64,000 bases of DNA from Enterocloster clostridioformis (GCF_020297485.1 NZ_JAIWZC010000001.1:2914001-2978000); one strand, 5' to 3'; positions 1 through 9,463 are shown, counted from the first letter of the stretch. The notes: generated by a model from the sequence alone, not told the origin. A program made the numbers and translations.

Positions 1-127
1 CGTATTCACTTAACTTTTTGTTTGTTCTCTTGGATTCTCTGTTGGACTTTTTATCAATTCCTAAATAGATCGGATCCAGACCAAGGGATCTACATCTTTT
101 AAGAACAGGAACTCTATCTACTGCCAC
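1..127 (-). CDS. rpsD: 30S ribosomal protein S4, N-terminal part (runs off the left edge)
   Basis: The 42 visible codons read V-A-V-D-R-V-P-V-L-K-R-C-R-S-L-G-L-D-P and match the N-terminus of clostridial S4, a primary binder of 16S rRNA. The start is GTG, set by a GGAGG seven bases upstream (GGAGGTAATTAAAGTG). It follows rpsK by 26 bp, the usual alpha-operon order. In many bacteria S4 represses its own operon; nothing here tests that. The rest of the gene lies outside the window. Confidence 0.93.
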   Translation of the reverse strand, partial: MAVDRVPVLKRCRSLGLDPIYLGIDKKSNRESKRTNKKLSEY

Positions 128-153
128 TTTAATTACCTCCTAATTAAAATCAA

Positions 154-558
154 TCAGACTCTTCTACGTTTTGGCGGACGGCATCCGTTATGTGGAACCG
201 GTGTCACGTCCTTAATGCTGGTTACTTCCAATCCACATGCCTGAAGGGCACGGATTGCTGCTTCACGTCCTGAACCAGGACCCTTTACCATAACGTCTAC
301 GGATTTTAAGCCATGTACGAGAGCTGCCTTAGTAGCAGTTTCTGCCGCCATCTGGGCTGCATATGGAGTAGATTTTCTTGAACCTCTAAATCCAAGACCA
401 CCGGCACTAGCCCATGAAAGAGCGTTACCCTGCGCATCAGTTAATGTAACAATTGTGTTATTAAAAGATGACTGGATATGTGCCTGTCCGCGTTCAACGT
501 TTTTCTTTACACGCTTTTTTGTCACTTTTTTAGCTGTAGTGGACACTTTTTTAGCCAT
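154..558 (-). CDS. rpsK: 30S ribosomal protein S11
   Basis: S11 sits on the 30S platform near the mRNA exit. The 134-aa product has the family signature [16 protein letters not shown] in the middle and the typical basic end [13 protein letters not shown]; the lysine-rich first 20 residues are usual for Firmicutes. The spacer separating it from rpsM upstream is 155 bp, long for this operon, and contains one copy of the hairpin repeat described under 683-712. It is cotranscribed with rpsM and rpsD. Confidence 0.97.
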   Translation of the reverse strand: MAKKVSTTAKKVTKKRVKKNVERGQAHIQSSFNNTIVTLTDAQGNALSWASAGGLGFRGSRKSTPYAAQMAAETATKAALVHGLKSVDVMVKGPGSGREAAIRALQACGLEVTSIKDVTPVPHNGCRPPKRRRV

Positions 559-682
559 TTTAAACTAACCTACTTTCTCATTTTCTTGAATTCGCTCTTC
601 CTGCTTTTAAAACATGTAAATCGAATTCGGTTACAATGTTGCTAATGATGTTCTTCTTCCGCTGATCGAAGAACAAAGTTCA

Positions 683-712
683 CACTAAATTCGTGAATTA
701 CCTCATTAAGTG
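683..712 (-). repeat. Operon hairpin repeat, copy after rpsM
   Basis: A 30-bp imperfect palindrome begins one base past the rpsM stop. On the transcribed strand its arms are CACTTAATG and AATTTAGTG with a central T-T mismatch, and the loop keeps GAGGT. A GAACaaaGTTC mini-palindrome adjoins it at about 673-682, matching the linker found in the rpmC and rplW doublets. Related copies lie after secY, rpsN, rpmC and rplW. Confidence 0.8.
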
Positions 713-713
713 C

Positions 714-1082
714 TTACTTTTTCTTGTTTGCTACTGTCTTCCTCGGACCCTTGCAAGTTCTGGCATTGGTCTTTGTCTTCTGGCCACGAACCGGCAGGCT
801 CTTTCTATGACGAATTCCTCTGTAGCATCCAATTTCCTGAAGTCTCTTGATGTTCATAGCAATCTCTCTACGAAGATCACCTTCAACAGTCTGAGTCTCA
901 GCAATGATGTTAGCCAGCTTTTTTACCTCATCATCGGTTAAATCCTTAACACGAGTGTCTGGGTTAACGCCAGCTGCCGTTAAGATGCGGTTGGAGCTTG
1001 CTCTACCGATACCGTAGATGTAAGTAAGACCGATCTCAACACGTTTTTCTCTTGGTAAGTCAACACCTGAAATACGAGCCAT
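714..1082 (-). CDS. rpsM: 30S ribosomal protein S13
   Basis: S13 lies at the head of the 30S subunit and contacts the 50S subunit and P-site tRNA. The 122-aa protein starts [21 protein letters not shown], has the helix-hairpin-helix region [12 protein letters not shown], and ends in the basic tail [20 protein letters not shown], all standard. It follows rpmJ by 26 bp with a good ribosome binding site (AGGAGGTG). A hairpin repeat starts directly after its stop codon. Confidence 0.97.
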   Translation of the reverse strand: MARISGVDLPREKRVEIGLTYIYGIGRASSNRILTAAGVNPDTRVKDLTDDEVKKLANIIAETQTVEGDLRREIAMNIKRLQEIGCYRGIRHRKSLPVRGQKTKTNARTCKGPRKTVANKKK

Positions 1083-1108
1083 GTGTGTAGTACACCTCCT
1101 AATTTTAA

Positions 1109-1222
1109 TTAACCTTGTCTCTGTTTATGCTTTGGATTTTCACAAATTACTCTGATACTGCCTTTTCTCTTTATGATCTTGCATTTTTCGCAGATCGGCT
1201 TTACGGATGATCTAACCTTCAC
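1109..1222 (-). CDS. rpmJ: 50S ribosomal protein L36 (zinc-binding form)
   Basis: A 37-aa gene: [14 protein letters not shown] at the start and [10 protein letters not shown] at the end. The four zinc ligands of the C+ form of L36 are present (Cys11, Cys14, Cys27, His32). The start is GTG, with AAAGGAG eight bases upstream. It lies between infA and rpsM as in most Firmicutes. A clear promoter of its own stands about 40 bp upstream, so rpmJ-rpsM-rpsK-rpsD can be transcribed separately from the upstream operon. Confidence 0.95.
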   Translation of the reverse strand: MKVRSSVKPICEKCKIIKRKGSIRVICENPKHKQRQG

Positions 1223-1262
1223 AGTAATTCTCCTTTCTATAGACCAACAAAGTTGCTAAAGC

Positions 1263-1291
1263 ATTATATCAAACATTTACCATTAATGCAA
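1263..1291 (-). promoter_or_regulatory. Sigma-A promoter before rpmJ
   Basis: On the minus strand TTGCAT and TATAAT are separated by exactly 17 bp. It lies about 40 bp upstream of the rpmJ GTG start and downstream of infA, so it should drive the alpha-operon genes independently of the S10 promoter. Confidence 0.75.
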
Positions 1292-1408
1292 GCACTTTTT
1301 TATCTATTGTGTTTTATGTTATTTTCCGGGACAGGCGGTGTATGATATCACTGTGCCCGCAGAAAACTGAACTCTGTCTTACTTCTGTCACCAAACAGCC
1401 GGCTTACC

Positions 1409-1627
1409 TTATTTATCTCTCCAAATGATTCTTCCCTTGGATAAATCATATGGCGACAGCTCAATGGTTACTTTATCTCCCGGCAGGATGCGGATATAAT
1501 TCATACGAAGCTTTCCGCTGATATGTGCCAGTACCTGATGGCCGTTCTCCAGTTCAACCTGGAACATGGCGTTGGGTAATTTCTCAATTACGGTTCCCTC
1601 AATTTCAATTACGTCTGCTTTTGACAT
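1409..1627 (-). CDS. infA: Translation initiation factor IF-1
   Basis: IF-1 binds the A site of the 30S subunit during initiation. The 72-aa protein is the canonical length and is a single S1-type OB fold: [20 protein letters not shown], then [19 protein letters not shown], then YDLSKGRI. It follows the KOW protein gene by 13 bp. The 186 bp after its stop hold an imperfect GC-rich inverted repeat (about 1330-1360) and then the rpmJ promoter. Confidence 0.97.
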   Translation of the reverse strand: MSKADVIEIEGTVIEKLPNAMFQVELENGHQVLAHISGKLRMNYIRILPGDKVTIELSPYDLSKGRIIWRDK

Positions 1628-1640
1628 TCTATTTTACCTC

Positions 1641-1904
1641 CTACTGCCTGCGGCTGCGGATGAAGCCTGTTATGTCCTCATCCCTCACCGCCGCGCCTTC
1701 TGTAAGCTTCTTCCTTAAGGTTTCATCGTGCTCATCCATGAGCTGCAAGTGTTTCCTGTTCTTGCGTTTCTGTTTACTTAAAGGGTGTTTCCCGCCGTCT
1801 GACAGATAAACATATTCCCCTTGGACACTGATTATGATATACAGTTCATTTTTGTCGTGACCTGCTAAGCTCTTTACCAGGCCGGCTTCCTTAAACTCTA
1901 CCAT
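1641..1904 (-). CDS. KOW-domain RNA-binding protein (L14e-like)
   Basis: An 87-aa basic protein. The first 40 residues (VKSLAGHDKNELYIIISVQGEYVYLSDGG) read as a KOW/SH3-like fold of the type found in eukaryotic L14e, followed by a lysine-rich helix (HPLSKQKRKNRKHL). In Clostridia such a gene usually sits between map and infA, as here, with 14 bp and 13 bp spacers. A role in ribosome assembly or translation is inferred from position only; no function is established that I know of. Confidence 0.8.
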   Translation of the reverse strand: MVEFKEAGLVKSLAGHDKNELYIIISVQGEYVYLSDGGKHPLSKQKRKNRKHLQLMDEHDETLRKKLTEGAAVRDEDITGFIRSRRQ

Positions 1905-1918
1905 AGGGCCACCTCAAA

Positions 1919-2665
1919 CTACAGCGATAAAATCTCAGGTTCGCCATCCGTAATCAGGATGGTGTTCTCATAATGGGATGCCAGAGAGCCGTCCTCTGTC
2001 ACAACGGTCCAGCCGTCATCCTCCCATACTACATCATAGCGCCCTGCAGTAATCATAGGTTCAATTGCGAGTGTCATTCCGGCTGCCAGCCTGATGCCTT
2101 TACGGCGCTGGGCGAAATTAGGAATCTCGGGTGCTTCATGCATCTCCGTACCGATTCCGTGACCTACCAGGTCCCGGACCACTCCGAAGCCAAAGCTTTC
2201 TGCATATTCCTGAATGGCTTTGGAAATGTCATTGAGATGATTGCCAGCTTTCGCGTACTTTATACCTTCAAAAAAGCTCTGCTGCGTCACCTCTACCAGT
2301 TTCCTGGCCTCCCCGCTCACTTCTCCAATCATATGGGTTCTGGCTGCATCGGACTGATATCCCTTCCATATAACGCCTGTATCCAGGCTGACGATATCTC
2401 CTTCTTCCAGATAGCGGTGCTTATCCGGAATGCCGTGAACCACCTCATCGTTAATGGATATACACACAGATGCCGGAAAACCCTGATAATTCAGAAAAGA
2501 TGGCACACATCCATGACTTCTTATCATATCTTCACACATCCGGTCGATTTCTTTGGTAGACATACCCGGTGCCAGGGTCTTGCCAAGCTCCTCATGAATC
2601 TTGGCAAGAATGCGCCCTGCTTCCCGCATTAATTCAATTTCCCGTTCTGATTTAATCGTTACCAT
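1919..2665 (-). CDS. map: Methionine aminopeptidase, type I
   Basis: Removes the initiator methionine from new proteins in the cytosol. The 248-aa length is that of type I enzymes lacking the N-terminal zinc finger. The metal ligands are visible: DTGV and DAART (two Asp), GHGIGTEMHEAP (His), EPM and TEDG (two Glu). It lies three bases after adk and 14 bp before the KOW gene, so translation is probably coupled within this secY-adk-map segment. Confidence 0.96.
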   Translation of the reverse strand: MVTIKSEREIELMREAGRILAKIHEELGKTLAPGMSTKEIDRMCEDMIRSHGCVPSFLNYQGFPASVCISINDEVVHGIPDKHRYLEEGDIVSLDTGVIWKGYQSDAARTHMIGEVSGEARKLVEVTQQSFFEGIKYAKAGNHLNDISKAIQEYAESFGFGVVRDLVGHGIGTEMHEAPEIPNFAQRRKGIRLAAGMTLAIEPMITAGRYDVVWEDDGWTVVTEDGSLASHYENTILITDGEPEILSL

Positions 2666-2668
2666 TCT

Positions 2669-3313
2669 CTATGCTCCTAAAATCCTGACGATGGCCTGGA
2701 ATACTTCTTCCATATCCAATGTGCCATCTACCTCGGCTAAAACGCCTGCCTTTTTATAATACTCTATGAGAGGCTGGGTCTGGTCATGATAGACATCAAG
2801 ACGCTTCTTAACAGTTTCCGGTTTATCGTCATCTCTAAGTACCAGATGCTGGCCGCATACATCACAGATTCCTTCCATTTTAGGAGGATTGTATACGATG
2901 TGATATGTTGCCCCGCAGGAAAGGCACGCGCGGCGTCCGGACATACGGTTTATGATGTTCTCATCAGGAACATCCACGTTGACTGCATAGTCAATGGCCT
3001 CGCCCATGTCGCCCAGGGCCTTTGTAAGGCTCTCAGCCTGTGGGATAGTCCTTGGAAATCCGTCCAGTACGTATCCGTTTTTGCAGTCCTCCTCATGGAT
3101 GCGGTCTAACAGCATGCCGATGGTAATTTCATCCGGCACAAGGCCGCCTGCATCCATATAAGACTTAGCTTTCATCCCCAGCTCCGTGCCGTTTTTTATG
3201 TTGGCCCGGAAAATGTCCCCGGTAGAGATATGGGGAATCTGATATTTTGCTGCAATCTTTTTTGCCTGAGTGCCCTTGCCGGCACCAGGTGCGCCTAACA
3301 TGATAATCTTCAT
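2669..3313 (-). CDS. adk: Adenylate kinase
   Basis: Interconverts ATP plus AMP and 2 ADP. The start is placed at [16 protein letters not shown] (214 aa) because AGGAGG lies at the right distance; an upstream ATG would add nine unlikely residues and run into the repeats. The P-loop GAPGAGKGT, the NMP-binding region and DGFPRT are present. The lid domain has a zinc-finger pattern CLSCGATYH...CDVCG, typical of Gram-positive long-form Adk. It follows secY after an unusually long spacer (377 bp) filled with tandem repeats. Confidence 0.96.
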   Translation of the reverse strand: MKIIMLGAPGAGKGTQAKKIAAKYQIPHISTGDIFRANIKNGTELGMKAKSYMDAGGLVPDEITIGMLLDRIHEEDCKNGYVLDGFPRTIPQAESLTKALGDMGEAIDYAVNVDVPDENIINRMSGRRACLSCGATYHIVYNPPKMEGICDVCGQHLVLRDDDKPETVKKRLDVYHDQTQPLIEYYKKAGVLAEVDGTLDMEEVFQAIVRILGA

Positions 3314-3328
3314 AAACCCAGTCCTCCT

Positions 3329-3613
3329 CGTTATGAGCACTTAGCGGCCGTATTTTGGCCGCTTACGTGCGATACATGTCATCTCCACTTGGTGAGGTCT
3401 TCCACGAGCCTAGTGGAGTGGCTCGTTATGAGCACTTAGCGGCCGTATTTTGGCCGCTTACGTGCGATACATGTCACCTCCACTTGGTGAGGTCTTCCAC
3501 GAGCCTAGTGGAGTGGCTCGTTATGAGCACTTAGCGTCTGTCTTTTAGACGCTTACGTGCGATACATGCCACTGACACTTAGCGAGGTTTCTCACGAGCT
3601 TAGTGCAGCGGCG
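3329..3613. repeat. 95-bp unit repeated three times between secY and adk
   Basis: Three direct copies start at 3329, 3424 and 3519 with an exact 95-bp period. Copies 1 and 2 are almost identical; copy 3 has diverged. Each unit contains two hairpins, at about 3337-3370 and 3385-3416 in copy 1. In copy 3 the first stem changes from GCGGCC/GGCCGC to GCGTCT/AGACGC, so both arms changed together, and the second stem also changes compensatorily. Both hairpins keep a T-T mismatch as in the operon hairpin family, though the second is in the opposite orientation to copies elsewhere. Confidence 0.92.
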
Positions 3614-3690
3614 CGTTATAAGCTATAAATACAACAAATCCGCCCCTGTGGAATACCACAAAGGCAGATTGATTGATTCAACTGTGGTTG

Positions 3691-5007
3691 TTAATCGTTC
3701 AAAAATCCCTTATAATAACGCACAAGCATCTGAGATTCTACTGCTTTGATTGTCTCAAGCACAACGCCCACGATAATGATCAGTGACGTTCCGGAAAATG
3801 AGATTCGGCTGACATTGAGTAAACCGGACGCAAGAATCGGAACAACCGCAATAACTATGAGGCCGCATGCACCAATAAAAACAATATAATTCAATATCTT
3901 ATTCAAATAATCGCTGGTTGGCTTTCCAGGACGGATGCCCGGGATAAAGCCGCCCTGCTTCTTCATGTTATTGGCCACTTCCAACGGGTTAAAGGTAATG
4001 GACGTATAGAAGTAAGCGAACATAATCAGCAATGCAATATAAATCACCAGACCGATGGAGTATATAGGATACTCAGGCCTGCACCATGAACCCGAATTGA
4101 GCACCATCAGAATCTTACTGCCGATGGAGTTGGGATCAATCGTAAAGAACTGAGAAATCACCACCGGGAAGGACATGATGGAAGAAGCAAAGATTACCGG
4201 CATAACGCCTGCGGTATTTATCTTCAGTGGGATGTTGGAAGTCTGTCCGCCAACCATCTTACGGCCAACCATCTTCTTGGAATACTGGACCGGAATTCTC
4301 CTCTCGGCATCGTTCAGCACGATAACGAAAACTACCATAGCCAGGATTATCAGGGCAATCATCACAACGCTGAAAATCATCTTTGTAACCGTCTGTCCGA
4401 AGATAAAACGGTAATAAAGGGTCTTTATATCATCCGGCACACTTGACAGGATGTTGAACAACAGTACGATTGAGATACCGTTTCCAACACCCTTTTCCGT
4501 AATCTGCTCGCCGATCCACATGAGCAGGGCGCTGCCCGTTGTCATGGTAACGATGGCGATGATGATGTTCCATGCGTTATAATCTATCAGAAGTCCCTGA
4601 CGTCCGAAGCCGATGGCCATGGCACTTGATTCAATCAGTGCCAGGCCTACGGTGGTATAGCGGGTGTATTCCTGAATCTTCTTTCTTCCGTCCTCGCCAT
4701 CCTTCTGCAGCTCTTCCAGTTTTGGAATCGCAATGGTCAGAAGCTGGATGATGATGGAAGATGTGATGTATGGCGTAATGCTCAGGGCAAAGATGGACAT
4801 GGATGAAAATGAACCACCTGTCATGGCATTAAAGAAGCCAAACACATCCGTTGTCTGTTTCGCAAACCAATTCGCGAAGAACGATGTCTCGATTCCCGGA
4901 ATCGGCAGCTGGCTGCCAAAACGGATGACTACCAGCATCATGAAGGTATAGAGAATCTTAGTGCGAAGCTCTTTTACCTTGAATGCATTTCTGATCGTTT
5001 TAAACAT
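3691..5007 (-). CDS. secY: Protein translocase subunit SecY
   Basis: The channel subunit of the Sec translocon in the cytoplasmic membrane. The 438-aa protein has the expected ten hydrophobic segments, starts [21 protein letters not shown], and shows the plug region (GGSFSSMSIFALSITPYI) and the cytosolic loop GFIPGIRPGKPT. The start codon overlaps the rplO stop in TAATG, so translation is coupled. An imperfect stem-loop (about 3640-3670) just after the stop could weaken transcription before the repeat array and adk. Confidence 0.97.
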   Translation of the reverse strand: MFKTIRNAFKVKELRTKILYTFMMLVVIRFGSQLPIPGIETSFFANWFAKQTTDVFGFFNAMTGGSFSSMSIFALSITPYITSSIIIQLLTIAIPKLEELQKDGEDGRKKIQEYTRYTTVGLALIESSAMAIGFGRQGLLIDYNAWNIIIAIVTMTTGSALLMWIGEQITEKGVGNGISIVLLFNILSSVPDDIKTLYYRFIFGQTVTKMIFSVVMIALIILAMVVFVIVLNDAERRIPVQYSKKMVGRKMVGGQTSNIPLKINTAGVMPVIFASSIMSFPVVISQFFTIDPNSIGSKILMVLNSGSWCRPEYPIYSIGLVIYIALLIMFAYFYTSITFNPLEVANNMKKQGGFIPGIRPGKPTSDYLNKILNYIVFIGACGLIVIAVVPILASGLLNVSRISFSGTSLIIIVGVVLETIKAVESQMLVRYYKGFLND

Positions 5008-5447
5008 TAGATCACCTCGCAGGTTCCACCTAAAGCTTCGATTTTAGATTTTGCACCTTCACTGAATGCATTAACCTTAACGGTCAGCTTTTTGGTTAAT
5101 TCTCCATTTCCAAGGATCTTTACACCATCTCTTGGATTCTTAACGATGCCGGCCTTGATTAAGGTCTCAACCGTAACCTCAGCATCATTATCGAACCTTT
5201 CCAGAGCGCTTACGTTAATACCAACAATGGTCTTAGAATTCATATTAGTGAAACCACGCTTTGGCAGACGTCTGTATAAAGGCATCTGTCCGCCTTCAAA
5301 GCCAGGCCTTGTAGCTCCGGAACGAGCTTTCTGACCCTTATGGCCCTTACCTGCGGTTTTACCATTACCTGAACCATGGCCACGGCCTTTTCTAAAATTA
5401 TCGCTATGCTTTGAACCTGCAGCAGGCTGTAAATTTGACAATTCCAT
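5007..5447 (-). CDS. rplO: 50S ribosomal protein L15
   Basis: A 146-aa large-subunit protein that binds 23S rRNA late in assembly. It has the family's glycine- and lysine-rich N-terminal arm ([20 protein letters not shown]) and the signature [18 protein letters not shown]. It lies between rpmD and secY, the usual spc-operon order, and shares one base with secY. Confidence 0.97.
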   Translation of the reverse strand: MELSNLQPAAGSKHSDNFRKGRGHGSGNGKTAGKGHKGQKARSGATRPGFEGGQMPLYRRLPKRGFTNMNSKTIVGINVSALERFDNDAEVTVETLIKAGIVKNPRDGVKILGNGELTKKLTVKVNAFSEGAKSKIEALGGTCEVI

Positions 5448-5472
5448 GACTGCACCTCCTTACTCTATATGA

Positions 5473-5655
5473 TTAGACTTCTTCAACTTTTACTAAATGC
5501 CGCACTGCTGCGACCATGCCTCTGACAGCGCCATTATCTGGCATCTCAACCGTCTTGTGCATCTTGGTCAGTCCAAGAGCCTTAACCGTTGCTTTCTGCT
5601 TTGGAACAGCACCGATAGGGGACTTGACTAATGTGATTTTTAACTTCTCTGCCAT
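5473..5655 (-). CDS. rpmD: 50S ribosomal protein L30
   Basis: A 60-aa protein, the short bacterial form of L30, located near the 5S rRNA side of the 50S subunit. The core [23 protein letters not shown] and the end [10 protein letters not shown] are typical. It follows rpsE by 15 bp and precedes rplO by 25 bp. Confidence 0.95.
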   Translation of the reverse strand: MAEKLKITLVKSPIGAVPKQKATVKALGLTKMHKTVEMPDNGAVRGMVAAVRHLVKVEEV

Positions 5656-5670
5656 GTCTTTCTCCTCCTA

Positions 5671-6180
5671 TTAGCCTACGATTTCTTCCACAGATTTGCC
5701 GCGCAGTCTTGCGAATTCTTCCGGAGTCTTTAAGGAAGTAAGGCCTGCAAGAGTTGCAAGGACTACATTTGTCTTGTTGTTGGATCCTAAAGATTTTGTA
5801 CGGATGTTCTTGATTCCCGCCATCTCCAGTACGGAACGTGCCGGACCGCCGGCGATAACACCAGTACCTTCAGGAGCTCTCTTTAACAGAACAGCTGCAC
5901 TTCCGAATTTACCGATAAAATCATGTGGGATACTCTTATTCTCATCTACAGGAATCTCTACCAGATTCTTAATTGCGGCTTCTTTACCTTTGCGGATGGC
6001 CTCCGGAACCTCGCCGGCCTTTCCTAAACCTGCGCCAACGTGGCCGTTGCCATCGCCTACTACTACCAGAGCGGAAAATCTCATGGTACGTCCACCTTTA
6101 ACAGTCTTGGATACTCTCTTGATTGCCACTACCTTGTCATTCAGCTCCATCTGACTGGCGTCAATAATTGTACGCTTCAT
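5671..6180 (-). CDS. rpsE: 30S ribosomal protein S5
   Basis: S5 helps maintain decoding accuracy and borders the mRNA entry. The 169-aa protein contains the S5 double-stranded-RNA-binding motif ([20 protein letters not shown]) and the C-terminal half with [19 protein letters not shown]. It follows rplR by 17 bp. Confidence 0.97.
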   Translation of the reverse strand: MKRTIIDASQMELNDKVVAIKRVSKTVKGGRTMRFSALVVVGDGNGHVGAGLGKAGEVPEAIRKGKEAAIKNLVEIPVDENKSIPHDFIGKFGSAAVLLKRAPEGTGVIAGGPARSVLEMAGIKNIRTKSLGSNNKTNVVLATLAGLTSLKTPEEFARLRGKSVEEIVG

Positions 6181-6197
6181 GCTTGTTCTCCTCTCTA

Positions 6198-6566
6198 TTA
6201 GAAATCCAGACCAGCCTCGCGGGCTGCATCTGCTAATGCCTGAACTTTGCCCTGATATATAAAGCCGCCTCTATCGAAAACAACTTCCTTGATACCTTTT
6301 TCAAGGGCTCTCTTTGCAATGACTGTACCTACATATGCTGCAGCTGCCTTATCGTTGGTCTTCTCCAGTTCAGCATTTACTTCTTTCTCAACTGTGGAAG
6401 CAGCAACCAAGGTGTTACCAACCGTATCGTCGATAATTTGAGCATACATATGATTATTACTTCTAAACACTGCCAGACGCGGTCTCTCTGCTGTGCCAGC
6501 AAAACGGTTACGCATTCTGTTGTGTTTCTTTACGCGAATTTCGCTTCTTGACTGTTTGTTAACCAT
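6198..6566 (-). CDS. rplR: 50S ribosomal protein L18
   Basis: L18 binds 5S rRNA with L5. The 122-aa sequence has the basic N-terminus (RIRVKK-type, [17 protein letters not shown]) and the motifs [20 protein letters not shown] and [20 protein letters not shown]. It follows rplF by 17 bp. Confidence 0.97.
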   Translation of the reverse strand: MVNKQSRSEIRVKKHNRMRNRFAGTAERPRLAVFRSNNHMYAQIIDDTVGNTLVAASTVEKEVNAELEKTNDKAAAAYVGTVIAKRALEKGIKEVVFDRGGFIYQGKVQALADAAREAGLDF

Positions 6567-6583
6567 TTTTACACTCTCCTTAA

Positions 6584-7126
6584 TTATTTCTTACCAGTCT
6601 TACCAACTTTACGTCTGATAACCTCGTCAGCATACTTGATACCCTTGCCCTTGTACGGCTCAGGTCTTCTCTTGTCTCTGATTTCAGCAGCGTATTGGCC
6701 AACTTTTTCTTTACTGATACCTTTAACGATAATCTTGTTCTGACCTTCCATAACGGTCTCGATGCCCTCTGGATCTTCCATCTCTACCGGATGGGAGTAA
6801 CCCAGGTTCAAGGTGAGCTTCTTGCCCTGCTTAGCGGCCCTGTAACCAACGCCGTTAACTTCAAGAACCTTCTCATACCCCTCTGTAACACCATGAATCA
6901 TGTTGTTAACCAGTGTTCTGGTCAGACCATGTAAAGATTTCATCTTCTTTAAATCGTTTGGTCTGCTTACGATAATCTGATCATCCTTCTGCTCGATGGT
7001 CATTTCTACTGGGAGCTCTCTCTCTAATGTTCCCTTTGGACCTTTTACAGTCACTTTGTTTCCTTCTGCGATTGTAACAGTAACTCCTGCCGGAACCGCA
7101 ACTGGCATTCTACCGATACGTGACAT
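6584..7126 (-). CDS. rplF: 50S ribosomal protein L6
   Basis: L6 sits near the factor-binding region of the 50S subunit. It is 180 aa long with the two duplicated L6 domains; the signature [19 protein letters not shown] is present near the C-terminus. It follows rpsH by 73 bp, a spacer that contains a perfect 8-bp-stem hairpin (7153-7173). Confidence 0.97.
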   Translation of the reverse strand: MSRIGRMPVAVPAGVTVTIAEGNKVTVKGPKGTLERELPVEMTIEQKDDQIIVSRPNDLKKMKSLHGLTRTLVNNMIHGVTEGYEKVLEVNGVGYRAAKQGKKLTLNLGYSHPVEMEDPEGIETVMEGQNKIIVKGISKEKVGQYAAEIRDKRRPEPYKGKGIKYADEVIRRKVGKTGKK

Positions 7127-7152
7127 GCCTTTACCTCCTACTTAAATTCTCG

Positions 7153-7173
7153 GAAGGAACTATGCGTTCCTTC
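7153..7173 (-). repeat. Small hairpin between rpsH and rplF
   Basis: GAAGGAAC and GTTCCTTC form a perfect 8-bp stem with a 5-base loop in the rpsH-rplF spacer. It lacks the T-T mismatch and the GAGGT loop of the hairpin family found elsewhere in the operon, and no U-run follows, so it may be an mRNA processing or stability structure. Confidence 0.5.
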
Positions 7174-7199
7174 TGTTTTCAGTTTCCTCTATCTCATCC

Positions 7200-7601
7200 T
7201 TACCAAACAAATGCCAATACTTCGCCGCCAACGCCTAACTGACGTGCTTCTTTATCTGTAATCACGCCCTGGTTGGTGGAGATGATAGCGGTACCAAGTC
7301 CGCCCAGTACCTTGGGAAGCTCTTCCTTGTTAGCGTATACACGCAGACCCGGCTTGGAGATTCTCTTGATACCGGAAATGATTTTCTCGTTCTTGTCTTT
7401 GCCGTACTTTAAGGTGATTCTGATGGTCTGGAAACCGCCGTCCTCTACCATGTCGTACTTTGCAACATACCCCTCTTTTACCAAGATGTCAGCGATGGCT
7501 ATTTTCATCTTGGATGAAGGTACGTCTACTGTATCATGTTTTGCAGTGTTTGCATTACGAATTCTTGTAAGCATATCTGCAATCGGATCGCTCATTGTCA
7601 T
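7200..7601 (-). CDS. rpsH: 30S ribosomal protein S8
   Basis: A primary 16S rRNA binder in the central domain. The 133-aa protein starts [18 protein letters not shown]; the first ATG is preferred over the third codon because GGAGG lies nine bases upstream. The C-terminal signature [20 protein letters not shown] is present. It follows rpsN after a 132-bp spacer with two hairpins. Confidence 0.97.
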   Translation of the reverse strand: MTMSDPIADMLTRIRNANTAKHDTVDVPSSKMKIAIADILVKEGYVAKYDMVEDGGFQTIRITLKYGKDKNEKIISGIKRISKPGLRVYANKEELPKVLGGLGTAIISTNQGVITDKEARQLGVGGEVLAFVW

Positions 7602-7663
7602 TTTAAAATGCCTCCTTCTCTATAAATATTCTCCTGTTCCTCACTGCCTTTCATGAGGAAGAT

Positions 7664-7690
7664 ACTCCTCCCTACGTTCGGAGTATCGGC
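7664..7690 (-). repeat. Hairpin in the rpsN-rpsH spacer
   Basis: GATACTCC and GGAGTATC pair perfectly around an 11-base loop. It lies between the operon hairpin repeat at 7695-7726 and rpsH. No U-run follows; possibly an mRNA stability element. Confidence 0.45.
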
Positions 7691-7694
7691 TTTC

Positions 7695-7726
7695 GCACTA
7701 AGTTCGTGAACTACCTCACTAAGTGC
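7695..7726 (-). repeat. Operon hairpin repeat, copy after rpsN
   Basis: A 32-bp imperfect palindrome seven bases past the rpsN stop. The transcribed strand reads GCACTTAGT, loop GAGGTAGTTCACGA, then ACTTAGTGC: five pairs, a T-T mismatch, three more pairs. It is the cleanest single copy of the family. Confidence 0.8.
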
Positions 7727-7733
7727 TTCATGC

Positions 7734-7919
7734 CTACCAGCTAGCTTTCTTAACGCCAGGAATCTGACCCTTGTATGCTAACTCGCGGAAACAGATACGG
7801 CAGATACCGTACTTTCTTAAATAAGCATGTGGACGGCCACAGATTCTGCAGCGGTTGTACTCTCTGGTGGAGAATTTAGCCGGACGCTGCTGTTTAATCT
7901 TCATTGAAGTCTTAGCCAT
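7734..7919 (-). CDS. rpsN: 30S ribosomal protein S14, zinc-binding type
   Basis: A 61-aa S14 of the short type Z with four zinc-ligand cysteines (Cys24, Cys27, Cys40, Cys43 in CRICGRP and CRICFRE). Location between rplE and rpsH is standard. The zinc-free long paralogue seen in some bacteria under zinc limitation is not in this window. Confidence 0.96.
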   Translation of the reverse strand: MAKTSMKIKQQRPAKFSTREYNRCRICGRPHAYLRKYGICRICFRELAYKGQIPGVKKASW

Positions 7920-7935
7920 GAAAGTTTCCTCCTAA

Positions 7936-8475
7936 CTATTTTGCAAACGGCATATTGAATAATGTCAAAAGTTCACGAGCTTCTTCGTCAGTCTTAGCGG
8001 TGGTAACGAAGATGATATCCATACCTCTTACCTTGTCAACTTTGTCGTACTCAATCTCAGGGAAGATCAGCTGCTCTTTGATACCGAGCGCATAGTTTCC
8101 CCTGCCATCAAATGCGTTAGGGTTAACACCTCTAAAGTCACGTACACGGGGCAGTGCCAGGTTTACCAGACGGTCAAGGAATTCATACATTCTCTCGCCG
8201 CGCAGCGTTACCTTGCAGCCGATTGCCATGCCTTCACGGAGCTTAAAGTTAGCAATGGACTTCTTTGCCTTGGTGGTTATAGCCTTCTGTCCGGAGATGA
8301 TTTCCAAATCCCTTACAGCAGAATCCAGAACCTTGGCATTTTCCTTAGCTTCGCCTACGCCCATGTTGATAACAATCTTATCAAGCTTCGGCACCTGCAT
8401 AACGTTCTTATATCCAAATTTTTTCATCAGAGCGTCTACCATTTCGTTCTGATACTGTTCTTTTAATCTAGCCAA
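7936..8475 (-). CDS. rplE: 50S ribosomal protein L5
   Basis: L5 brings 5S rRNA into the 50S subunit and contacts P-site tRNA. The 179-aa product has [19 protein letters not shown] near the start and [20 protein letters not shown] near the end. It follows rplX by 22 bp. Confidence 0.97.
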   Translation of the reverse strand: MARLKEQYQNEMVDALMKKFGYKNVMQVPKLDKIVINMGVGEAKENAKVLDSAVRDLEIISGQKAITTKAKKSIANFKLREGMAIGCKVTLRGERMYEFLDRLVNLALPRVRDFRGVNPNAFDGRGNYALGIKEQLIFPEIEYDKVDKVRGMDIIFVTTAKTDEEARELLTLFNMPFAK

Positions 8476-8497
8476 CGTTTTTTCCTCCTCTCCTGAA

Positions 8498-8803
8498 TTA
8501 GTCGATTACTTTGCCGGTTGTCTTTGCTACGCGAACCTTCTTGCCGTCTTTTTCTTCAAATCCGACTCTGGTTGCCTTGCCGTCTACTACCAGCATTACA
8601 TTGGAGATATCAATAGGAGCTTCCTGGTTAACGATGCCGCCCTGTGGTTTGCCCGGAGCCTGCTTTGTGTGCTTGGTAACCATGTTGCAGCCCTGAACCA
8701 GAACTTTGTTCTTCTTTGTATCAACAGAGATAACTTTTCCCTGCTTATCTTTATCTTTACCTGCGATTACGACTACTAAGTCGTCCTTCTTAATCTTATT
8801 CAC
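8498..8803 (-). CDS. rplX: 50S ribosomal protein L24
   Basis: An assembly initiator of the 50S subunit. The 101-aa protein has an N-terminal KOW motif ([20 protein letters not shown]) followed by the L24 extension. It follows rplN by 12 bp. Confidence 0.97.
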   Translation of the reverse strand: MNKIKKDDLVVVIAGKDKDKQGKVISVDTKKNKVLVQGCNMVTKHTKQAPGKPQGGIVNQEAPIDISNVMLVVDGKATRVGFEEKDGKKVRVAKTTGKVID

Positions 8804-8815
8804 AGTAACACCTCC

Positions 8816-9184
8816 TTATAATACTTCGGGAGCTAAGGAGACAATCTTCATGAACTGTTTGTCTCTTAATTCTCTTGCTACAGGCCCAAAGATACGAGTT
8901 CCTCTTGGAGTCTTGTCATCCTTAATAATTACTGCTGCGTTCTCATCAAATCTGATGTAAGAACCGTCTTTACGGCGTGCGCCCTTAACGGTACGTACCA
9001 CTACAGCCTTTACAACATCGCCCTTCTTTACAACACCGCCTGGTGTTGCATCTTTAACGGAAGCAACGATGATATCACCGATACTTGCATATCTCCTGGT
9101 TGAACCACCTAATACACGGATGCAGAGAAGTTCTTTTGCACCGGTATTGTCGGCAACCTTAAGTCTTGTTTCCTGCTGAACCAT
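8816..9184 (-). CDS. rplN: 50S ribosomal protein L14
   Basis: L14 forms an inter-subunit bridge on the 50S subunit. The 122-aa length is canonical; the start [20 protein letters not shown] and end [18 protein letters not shown] are strongly conserved. It follows rpsQ by 24 bp. Confidence 0.98.
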   Translation of the reverse strand: MVQQETRLKVADNTGAKELLCIRVLGGSTRRYASIGDIIVASVKDATPGGVVKKGDVVKAVVVRTVKGARRKDGSYIRFDENAAVIIKDDKTPRGTRIFGPVARELRDKQFMKIVSLAPEVL

Positions 9185-9208
9185 ACCTGTTACTCCTTCC
9201 TCATCTCA

Positions 9209-9463
9209 TTATCTGGCTTTCTCGATAATCTCAACAAGTCTCCATCTCTTATCCTTGGACAGTGGTCTTGTTTCCATTACTTTTACTGTATCACCGATGG
9301 TGCACTCATTCTTTTCATCATGAGCTTTCAACTTCACGGTCTTCTTAACGATCTTACCGATTACAGGATGTTTTACATGGTCCTCGATAGCAACTACGAT
9401 TGTCTTATCCATCTTGTTGCTGACCACTTTACCGGTACGGGTCTTTCTCAAATTTCTTTCCAC
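9209..9463 (-). CDS. rpsQ: 30S ribosomal protein S17
   Basis: A primary 16S rRNA binder with an OB fold. The 84-aa protein has [20 protein letters not shown] and the signature [22 protein letters not shown]. It is separated from rpmC by 122 bp that hold a hairpin-repeat doublet. Confidence 0.97.
   Translation of the reverse strand: MERNLRKTRTGKVVSNKMDKTIVVAIEDHVKHPVIGKIVKKTVKLKAHDEKNECTIGDTVKVMETRPLSKDKRWRLVEIIEKAR

Noticed and set aside
3329..3613. The tandem array as a CRISPR
   Set aside because: Units follow each other directly with a 95-bp period and no unique spacers, and there are no cas genes.
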